Below are positions 53,726 through 61,200 of a DNA stretch of 64,000 nucleotides, piece after piece. Under the pieces are notes generated by a model. The model worked only from the letters and a program-made list of their open reading frames with translations, did no database searches and was not told the DNA's origin. A program made the translations under genes and the position numbers. The DNA lies in the NCBI RefSeq assembly GCF_045207655.1, contig NZ_CP108785.1:5270001-5334000 (forward strand). Reading direction: 5' to 3'. The stretch is from Embleya sp045207655 (GTDB taxonomy: Bacteria; Actinomycetota; Actinomycetes; Streptomycetales; Streptomycetaceae). Each line of letters opens with the position of its first letter. Within the stretch, counting starts at the first letter, position 1.

Positions 53726-54343
53726 ATGGGGCAGACCTCGTGGGAGGAGCCGCCCGAGCGCGGCCGCCCCCGGCGGTTCGGCGCGGACGAGGCGATCCTC
53801 GAGGCCGGCCGGGAGCTGATGTTCGAGCACGGCTATGCCGGCTTTTCGATGGACGAGGTGGCCCGCCGGGCCGGCGTCGGCCGGCAGAGCGTCTACCGTC
53901 GCTGGCCCTCGAAGGCAGCGCTCGTCGTCGCCGCGATGACCTGGGCGTCGGAGTCGCCGGACGTCTTCCCCGACAGCGGGTCCTTCACGGGGGACCTCCG
54001 CGCCGGACTGGAGTCGATGCGCGGGATGTACGACCGCTCCGAGCGGGACCTGTTCGCCGACGTCTACTTCGCGATGGCCAGCGACCCGGCGGCCCGCGAG
54101 CTGTTCAACCGCAACTATGTCGAGCCGCGCCGCCAGTCCCTGGAGCGCGCGATCGAGCGCGCCATCGAGCGAGGCGAACTGCGCGCCGACACGGACGCCG
54201 AGATCGTCGGGGACTTCGTCTCCGGGCCGTTCCTCTACCGCCGCCTGATCGGCTCCGACGAACTCCGCGACGAGCTGATCGACGCGATCGTCACCTCGGT
54301 GACGGCGCTGTACGGGGCACCCGCACGCCGCTCGCGCAGGTGA
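53726..54343 (+). CDS. TetR family regulator (second paralogue)
   Basis: 205 residues, closely matching the regulator at 46777: the helix-turn-helix GFSMDEVARRAGVGRQSVYRRWPSK is the same, and the C-terminal part shares ELFNRN/DLFNEH, AIERGEL and SGPFLYRRLI. The paralogues arose by duplication within the cluster and probably recognise the same palindrome. The ATG is 6 bases after the decayed hydratase. Confidence 0.92.
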   Translation: MGQTSWEEPPERGRPRRFGADEAILEAGRELMFEHGYAGFSMDEVARRAGVGRQSVYRRWPSKAALVVAAMTWASESPDVFPDSGSFTGDLRAGLESMRGMYDRSERDLFADVYFAMASDPAARELFNRNYVEPRRQSLERAIERAIERGELRADTDAEIVGDFVSGPFLYRRLIGSDELRDELIDAIVTSVTALYGAPARRSRR

Positions 54344-54489
54344 CCCCGGCGCCGCCCGGCCGCATGTCGTTGTGCGGGTGTGCCATCACCATTCGTAACC
54401 GGATTCGGCCGGCGGGCCTCAGGCCGGGAGCTCCGCCCGACCGGAGGCGACGGGGACGCCGGTCGCGACGCGGAGCACCGCCAAGGTAA

Positions 54490-54669
54490 CGCCGCGCGAA
54501 ACGCCTTGAAGGCCTCCACACGTGTGGACACCACGTCGGCCTGGACGATCTGGTGCCGGGCCTGCCGCGCCGGGACATCGGTCCGCAACTCCTGGCGACC
54601 ATGAACCTGTTGTTCGACCAACGGATCGAGACGATCGCGGACCGGATCCGGCGCGGCGGGTCGGCCTGA
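54490..54669 (+). pseudogene. Unrecognised gene fragment, second copy
   Basis: Plus-strand frame ERLEGLHT...PQLLATMNLLFDQRIETIAD ending RRGGSA and TGA. Same as 33430-33660 but with the stop kept. No start codon or upstream part remains. Confidence 0.4.
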
Positions 54670-55115
54670 GCCCGTCCACGGGCGACCGGTGTCCCCCTCC
54701 GCCGGGTCGTCCGCGTGACGAACGAGAAGGGCTCCGGCCGCGCGTTGCCGCGGCCGGAGCCTTTCCCCGTCGACCTGCGCGGGGCACAGCCCGCACGGAA
54801 CGCCACGAGGCGAGTATGTGTGGACCCCGCGAAGGACACCCGCCCACCCTTACACCAACCCGGTCCCGACGCGGGCGGTTGCCCGAAACGAGACGAACAC
54901 CGTCGGCGGACGGAGGCTCCAGCCGCGATCCTTCGCGTCGATCAGCCCGGCGGCTGCGCCGTGGCGTGCCCGGTTCGGTCGAGGATGTCGCCGAGGGCTC
55001 TCATCGGTGACAGCACGAGGGTCGGGGCCGACCAGGACGAACCGCATACCGTCGCCGGCACACCCACGAGACCCCACAAACCCCACCAGGCACCCTCCCC
55101 CTACGTCCACCGCAT
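54505..55115 (+). repeat. Dispersed repeat, copy C
   Basis: Similar to 33490-34075 along its length. It contains the hairpin at 54730-54761 (13-bp arms GGCTCCGGCCGCG / CGCGGCCGGAGCC, loop CGTTGC). Its right edge is the end of a helicase-type gene (GMRWT then TAG on the minus strand), fused to the Doc remnant. Confidence 0.75.
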
Positions 55116-55198
55116 CCCGAGTCGTCGGGGGAGGGGTCGCCTTCGCCCGCCAGGCGGGCGATCTCCAGGATCCACGTCAGGTCAACCGCGAGGTGCAC
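55116..55198 (-). pseudogene. Doc-like toxin, N-terminal remnant
   Basis: A GTG inside the 3' end of the antitoxin gene opens VHLAVDLTWILEIARLAGEG, then DPSPDD, which resembles the start of Fic/Doc toxins of actinomycetes. It is cut by repeat copy C after about 28 residues, so the Fic motif is gone. Confidence 0.5.
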
Positions 55199-55398
55199 GC
55201 GCGCTCCTCGATGAGATCGCCGTACTCCGTGATCACATCGCGCGCGGACGCCACGAACGCCGCGCGCAACGGGTCGGTGTCGCTGCGCACGAGGTGTTCG
55301 ATGTATTGCTGCAGGGTCATGTGTCGTGTTTCGGCGGCCTGGCGGGCGGCGTTGGCCGTGTCCTCGTCCAAGCGCACGTTGAGTTGTGTTTTCACCAT
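55177..55398 (-). CDS. Ribbon-helix-helix antitoxin
   Basis: 73 residues: strand VKTQLNVRLDED, then helices TANAARQAAETRHMTLQQYIEHLV, the usual RHH dimer fold. Two TGCTAGCA palindromes lie 8-25 bases upstream of its ATG, so autorepression is likely. The toxin gene that should follow is truncated, so this is an orphan antitoxin. Confidence 0.78.
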   Translation of the reverse strand: MVKTQLNVRLDEDTANAARQAAETRHMTLQQYIEHLVRSDTDPLRAAFVASARDVITEYGDLIEERACTSRLT

Positions 55399-55405
55399 GA
55401 CCCGA

Positions 55406-55423
55406 TGCTAGCAAATGCTAGCA
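55406..55423. promoter_or_regulatory. RHH operator: two TGCTAGCA palindromes
   Basis: Two perfect 8-bp palindromes separated by AA (10 bases centre to centre) just upstream of the antitoxin ATG. Tandem short boxes spaced by one helical turn are typical RHH sites. Confidence 0.65.
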
Positions 55424-55612
55424 GGCGTGTCGTGGGTACCGACGAGACCGGCTCGGCGCCGACGCGGCCCCGGACGCGGCCCGCGTTGCGCCTATTCGGA
55501 GGTTGTCGCCGCCTCGTGCTCTGTGGGACTGGCAGTTCCCCGCGCAGTCCGGCGGCGTGAGCAGGCCGTGGACGACGAGCTCGTGGGAGAGGGCGAGGCC
55601 GAATGCGGTCAC
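55418..55612 (-). CDS. Small hypothetical protein
   Basis: 64 residues from a GTG preceded by GAGAGG: TAFGLALSHELVVHGLLTPP then DCAGNCQSH. The first 30 residues look like a conserved small protein with two Cys; the rest is Arg/Ser-rich and may follow a frameshift. Family not recognised. Confidence 0.35.
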   Translation of the reverse strand: MTAFGLALSHELVVHGLLTPPDCAGNCQSHRARGGDNLRIGATRAASGAASAPSRSRRYPRHAC

Positions 55613-56013
55613 ACCTCTCCGCGGTTCGCAACCGCGCGGTGGGGCGTCGTCGTCCGGTCGTCAGCCCCGGACTCGAGCGGACCACCTGCGCCGGCACTCT
55701 GAGCCGACCGAGGCCGGACGAACCGGCGGGGCGAACGTGTGCGGCGGCGTTGATCCGGTCATGTGTCGGACAGTTCCGGTCAGCTTCGCTCGGTGGGTTC
55801 CCGCCTGGTTGGTGGCATGTCAGGATCACGTGTCCCCGCCGGCTCGGGGTGGGTGGTTCGGTGTGGGCGCGAGCCGGTTGGCAGGGGACGTGTGCGATGC
55901 CGGGCGAGTGGTCGCGGGTCGTGCGTGAGGCGGGGCGCGTCGTGGGTTGTGGGGTTGGGCCTGCCCGGTGACGTGTGCGCAGGTCTGGAGATACACGACG
56001 GCGAGGGGGACTC
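55613..56013. other. Gene-free stretch upstream of the DUF6603 cluster
   Basis: No supported gene; all open frames here are short or of mixed composition. It should contain the promoter of the tandem-repeat/DUF6603 operon. The last bases (GGCGAGGGGGACTC) form the ribosome binding site for the GTG at 56014. Confidence 0.4.
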
Positions 56014-58170
56014 GTGGCGTTGTCCGAGAAGGCCGCGTTTTGGAGCGGCGGTGGTCGGGAGGCATTTGCCGGTGGCGCGGGCGCGGCGCGGCCGGGGGTA
56101 CCGACGGTGCGTGCACCCGCGTCGGCGCCTTCCGGCGGTCGACCCGGTGCGCAGACGGGGGGCGGCCGGTCGATGAGCACCGTGCGCGAATGGCTTGGCC
56201 GAGATGTGGTCGCCGGAGGCGACTTCAATTTCAATATCGGGCGGTTGCGTTCGTTTGATGTGCCGGGCAGTACGGACGAGGTTTTGGAGATTCATGGGAG
56301 GAATTGGCGTTTCGGCGCGTATTGGGTTCGTGCGGGGACGTCGGAGGGGCGGTTTCCGAGTTTTTGGGTGCGTCGTGAGATCCAGGCCACCGGGCAGGTG
56401 GAGTGGTTCGCGTTGGGGGTTCGGGAGAATCCGGGGAGCGAGTGGGAGCGCCCGCAGTTGTGGGTGGCCCGGACGGCTGCGCCGAAACGGGACCAAGGGC
56501 CGGTGTTCCGCTGGTTGGATCAGTCTTCGGGCAGTGGCCCGACGTGGATGATGCGGCCTCCTGGTGGGCGTCCGGACGGTGTTCCCGCAGATCAGGTGAC
56601 GCGTTTTTGGTTGCGTGAGACGCCGACGGGGATCGAATCCCGCGAGTGCGAGTTCCGGGTCGACTCTGCTTCCGAACTCAAACCGGGTGTTCCCTTCAAC
56701 TTCGTGTCCGGTATCGACGGCGGCGTGGCGACGTGGGTGGCGCAGGCGCCGGGCCGGAAGCCGGACTTCTGGCTTCGGGCGTATGCGCAGACGCCCGGGT
56801 TTCCCGAGTACGTCGCGGTGTGGGCCCTTCAGGCGGACGGGGCGCCCGACGCGGAGAAACCGACGTTCAGCGTCAAAGCCCAAAGCCGACCCCCCGGTGA
56901 CACCGCCCCGGTGTTCTGGTGGACCGACCCCAGCCACCCCTGCTACCGGGCCTCACCCGGCGCCCAGACACCCCCCATCTGGACCCTCCTCGGGCTCGGC
57001 GACGCCGACGAATGGCCCGCCTGCGAATTCAATATCGGGCGGTTGCGTTCGTTTGATGTGCCGGGCAGTACGGACGAGGTTTTGGAGATTCATGGGAGGA
57101 ATTGGCGTTTCGGCGCGTATTGGGTTCGTGCGGGGACGTCGGAGGGGCGGTTTCCGAGTTTTTGGGTGCGTCGTGAGATCCAGGCCACCGGGCAGGTGGA
57201 GTGGTTCGCGTTGGGGGTTCGGGAGAATCCGGGGAGCGAGTGGGAGCGCCCGCAGTTGTGGGTGGCCCGGACGGCTGCGCCGAAACGGGACCAAGGGCCG
57301 GTGTTCCGCTGGTTGGATCAGTCTTCGGGCAGTGGCCCGACGTGGATGATGCGGCCTCCTGGTGGGCGTCCGGACGGTGTTCCCGCAGATCAGGTGACGC
57401 GTTTTTGGTTGCGTGAGACGCCGACGGGGATCGAATCCCGCGAGTGCGAGTTCCGGGTCGACTCTGCTTCCGAACTCAAACCGGGTGTTCCCTTCAACTT
57501 CGTGTCCGGTATCGACGGCGGCGTGGCGACGTGGGTGGCGCAGGCGCCGGGCCGGAAGCCGGACTTCTGGCTTCGGGCGTATGCGCAGACGCCCGGGTTT
57601 CCCGAGTACGTCGCGGTGTGGGCCCTTCAGGCGGACGGGGCGCCCGACGCGGAGAAACCGACGTTCAGCGTCAAAGCCCAAAGCCGACCCCCCGGTGACA
57701 CCGCCCCGGTGTTCTGGTGGACCGACCCCAGCCACCCCTGCTACCGGGCCTCACCCGGCGCCCAGACACCCCCCATCTGGACCCTCCTCGGGCTCGGCAC
57801 AGACGCTGTGCGCACCGGCTTCCGTCGCATGATCTTCAGCATCGACACGCTCTCCGGTTTCGCCACGCCCGGCGGCACGGAATACGCCTTGCAGTTGTGG
57901 GAGAGCGACACCGGCCAGACCCTGCTCGCCTATTGGCCGCGCCCCGGCAGCACGGACGGCCGCAACCCCGAGTTCTGGGTGCTCCGCGAAAGCAGCGGCG
58001 AATGGTTCACCTTCGGCACACGCGAGAACGCCCCCGGCGCGGAGGACTCGCTGTGGGTGAACAGGGTTCCCGCGCCCACCCGCAAGACCGGCCCGGTGTT
58101 CCTGTGGGGACCGAACGATTCGAACATGACGTGGCTGGCCCGACCCGGGACCCGAGCCTCCTTCGCGTAG
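56014..58170 (+). CDS. Trp-rich modular protein with exact tandem duplication
   Basis: 718 residues. After a Gly/Ala-rich leader (about 1-65) come five modules of about 120-140 residues rich in Trp, Phe and Pro. Type A (FNIGRLRSFDVPG...FGAYWVRAGTSEGRFPSFWV) and type B (FRVDSASELKPG...PDFWLRAYAQTPG) alternate A-B-A-B and end with a diverged module (FSIDTLSGFATPGG...AYWPRPGSTDGRNPEFWV). No known family was recognised; a beta-rich binding or adhesive fold is inference. There is no signal peptide or membrane segment. GAGGGGG precedes the GTG. Codons in the A modules often end in T or G, unlike neighbouring genes. It lies 36 bases before the DUF6603 gene. Confidence 0.8.
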   Translation: MALSEKAAFWSGGGREAFAGGAGAARPGVPTVRAPASAPSGGRPGAQTGGGRSMSTVREWLGRDVVAGGDFNFNIGRLRSFDVPGSTDEVLEIHGRNWRFGAYWVRAGTSEGRFPSFWVRREIQATGQVEWFALGVRENPGSEWERPQLWVARTAAPKRDQGPVFRWLDQSSGSGPTWMMRPPGGRPDGVPADQVTRFWLRETPTGIESRECEFRVDSASELKPGVPFNFVSGIDGGVATWVAQAPGRKPDFWLRAYAQTPGFPEYVAVWALQADGAPDAEKPTFSVKAQSRPPGDTAPVFWWTDPSHPCYRASPGAQTPPIWTLLGLGDADEWPACEFNIGRLRSFDVPGSTDEVLEIHGRNWRFGAYWVRAGTSEGRFPSFWVRREIQATGQVEWFALGVRENPGSEWERPQLWVARTAAPKRDQGPVFRWLDQSSGSGPTWMMRPPGGRPDGVPADQVTRFWLRETPTGIESRECEFRVDSASELKPGVPFNFVSGIDGGVATWVAQAPGRKPDFWLRAYAQTPGFPEYVAVWALQADGAPDAEKPTFSVKAQSRPPGDTAPVFWWTDPSHPCYRASPGAQTPPIWTLLGLGTDAVRTGFRRMIFSIDTLSGFATPGGTEYALQLWESDTGQTLLAYWPRPGSTDGRNPEFWVLRESSGEWFTFGTRENAPGAEDSLWVNRVPAPTRKTGPVFLWGPNDSNMTWLARPGTRASFA
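56230..57798 (+). repeat. Exact 771-bp direct duplication (798-bp period)
   Basis: 56230-57000 and 57028-57798 read identically over 771 bases and are joined by a 27-base linker coding DADEWPACE. The first differing bases are 56229/57027 and 57001/57799. The period is 266 codons, so the frame is kept. Confidence 0.93.
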
Positions 58171-58206
58171 ACCTCATGCTCCGGCCGACCAAGAGGGAGT
58201 GTTCGT

Positions 58207-61200
58207 ATGGGCATGCCGATTTCCGAGCTGAGGCACCTTCTCGACTCGGCATCGAAGGAATTCCTACTGTCGGCCGAGACGCTGGATATCGCGGACGCCG
58301 AACCGCTGTTCACCGATTACCTGGGCGGTGATCTGGACTTCGCCGACGCGACCGGCGACAGCGCTGGGCTCAGCGTCTCGGGGGATCTCGCCCTGCCGGG
58401 CGTCGAATCGGGGCGGTTGCCGGCGATCGCGCGATTCCTGGCGGACGACGAGGGACTCGCCGTGATCGGTGTCGAGGTGGTCGCGACCTGGCCGACCTGG
58501 CGGATCGACATGCCCTACCTCACCTGCGACCTGGGCTCCTTGTCCCGACTGGGTTTCGGATCCGCCGCGCTGGTGCTGCTGGCGACGCCCAACGAGGACG
58601 GCGTCCTGCGGCCCGGAGCGATGGCGGCCCTCGCCTTCGCCGGAACGGGCCGCGCCGAGCACCTGCTGATGGCGCAGCAGGAACTGACCGGGGTGTGGCG
58701 CGTGGTCGGGTACTTCGCCGACCGCCTCACGTTCGCCTCGCTGACATCACTGGCCGCGCTTCCCTTCGTGGACGCCGAGGTTCTCGGCGACGCCGCGCTC
58801 CCGGACGAGATCCAGGACGTCCTGTCCTCGCTGTCCCTGGTCAGCATCGGCGGCGCCTTCGACACCCGAACCGGACGCTTCCGCGAGATCACGCTCGACC
58901 TGCGCCTGGACACCTCCGCCTGGGCAGTTCTGCCGGGCGTCCTGACTCTGGACGAACTACGCTTGTGGCTGCACCTGATGACCGCCACACCCGCACCCGA
59001 TCCGGGCGGCGCCGGCCCCGGGCCGGCCGCCGCGGGGTCGCCCGAATCCCGCCCACCCGGTGGGGGATTCGCGGCAGCGCCCCTTCTACGGGGCGGATTG
59101 TCCGGGCGATGCCGTCTCGACGGCGGTTATGTCCTGGAAGCGGCGGTCACCTTTCCCGACGCCTATCTGACCGCGTCCGTGTCGAACCCGCCCGGTGGCG
59201 CAGACCTGATCGGTGATTCCCTTGAGGGTACCGGCCTGCCCACGGGTATCGCCCTGCGTCGTCTCGCGGTGGGATGCGCGCCCCGATCCGGCGTGTACAC
59301 CCTCGCGCTCGCGCTGGACACGAACTGGGAGTTCGCCCCCGGCCTCGAACTCGAGCAGCTGTCGCTGCAGTTGACCCACGGTGGCGCGGCCACGGACGTG
59401 GCCGTGACCGGGGTGGTCGACCTGGACGGTGTGCCGCTGATCCTGGAGGCCCGTCGCGGCGCCGACGGCTGGGCCGTGGCCGGGAGCGCCCACGGCATCG
59501 GCCTGGACGCGGTGGCCGGGTGGTTCGCCACGACGTTCGGCGTGCCGTTGCCGGGTTCCCTTGCGGGCCTGGAACTGACCGAGGTCCACGTCGCGGTGAA
59601 CTCCAAGCCGGCGGGGTCGGTGACCCTCACCGGAACGCTTCCGTTGGGCGACGCCGGGAACCGCGCCGCGTTCACTCTCGACGCCCAGGTCGCCAGGGAC
59701 GGCGCAGGGAAGCCGAGCGTCACGTTCTCCGGATCCCTGGACCTTGTCGTCGCCCTCGACGACACCCCTTACCCGATGCGTTTGGACATGGAGCTGGATC
59801 ACGGCGGCACGGGCACGGCGTGGAGTGCCCGCTGGAACGCCACGGACCGGGCGGTGCCCCTGTTCGCGCTGCTGGCCGCGGTCGGCGTGGACGGCATCGA
59901 CGTGGCGGAGCAGGTGTGGCCGGCCGCACTGCGGCCGGCGCTGCGGTCGCTGGGAATCGTGTACGACTCGGTGGGCGGCCGCAGCGTGTTCTCTGCCGCC
60001 GTCGACCCCCTCCAGGTCGTGGTCGCGTCCGGGCGGGACCTGCAGGGCCGCCGGGTCACCGCCGTGCAGGTCGTGGTGGCCGCAGAGTTCGGATTGTCGT
60101 CGCTTCCGTTGCTCGAGGGTATGATCCCGCCCGCTGCGGATCTGATGCTGCACGGGATCCGACTCCTGTACACCTCGGCCCCGGTACCCGCGCCGCTGGT
60201 GGCGGGCCTGAACGCGGCGATCGTCGCGGCCGGGTCCGAACTGACCCTGCCGGCGCTGGAGCCGGGCGCTGGCGGCCTGGGCGCGGGCACGTGGCTGGCG
60301 GCCGACTACACACTCCCGGGCGTCGCGCGATCGGTGATGTCGTTCCAACTCGCGGGCCCTCGCCCGCCGGGTAAACCCCCGGCCCTGGAACCCGCCCGAA
60401 CCTCCTCGCCCCCGCAGCCGTCCACCGCCCCCGGCGCGTGGTTGGACGTGGGTCGTGCGTTCGGCCCGCTGCACGTCGCCAGGATCGGCTTGGCGTACAC
60501 CAAGGGCACGGTGTGGCTGATGGTCGACGCGTCCCTGTCCGCCGCGGGGTTGACGATCGGCGTGGCGGGCCTGGGCCTGGGCATCGACCTGAACGGCGAG
60601 GACGACGACGCCTTCCCGGTGCGCACCCGCCTGGACGGGTTGGGCGTGGGTTTCGAACGCCCGCCGCTGCACGTCGCGGGCGCCCTGGTCAGCCGCCCGA
60701 AACCTCCCGAGTGGCCGGTGTTGGTCCAGGGTTCGTTGACGGTGGAACTGGCCCCCAAGCTGAGTGTGTTGGCGATCGGTGCCTACCAGAAGTCGCAGCA
60801 CGGGCAGGTGTCGTTGTTCGTGTTCGGGCGGGCGTCGGGCCCGTTCGGGGGGCCCCCGCCGTTCCACGTGACCGGGTTCGCCCTGGGTTTCGGCTACCAG
60901 TCGAGTGTGCGAATCCCCGAACAGCACGAGATCGAGTCGTTCCCCCTGCTCGAGGGCGTGAAGGACGGGGAAGTAGACCTCCCGGCGGATCCGCTGCAGA
61001 CCCTGGCGTTGCTCACCGGCGGCGAGAACCCGTGGGTGAAACCGGCCCAGGGCCAGATCTGGCTGGCCGGCGGCCTGGACTTCACCTCGTTCGAGTTCGT
61101 CCGAACCCGCGTGCTCCTGCTCCTGGAGGCCGGGAGCGACCTCACCCTCGCGTTGATCGGCCGGGCGAACGCGAGCTTCCCCAAGACGGGCAAGGCGTAC

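Noticed and set aside
55975..56013. Upstream start for the Trp-rich protein
   Set aside because: The 13 added residues are Arg-rich and the GTG at 56014 has a much better ribosome binding site.
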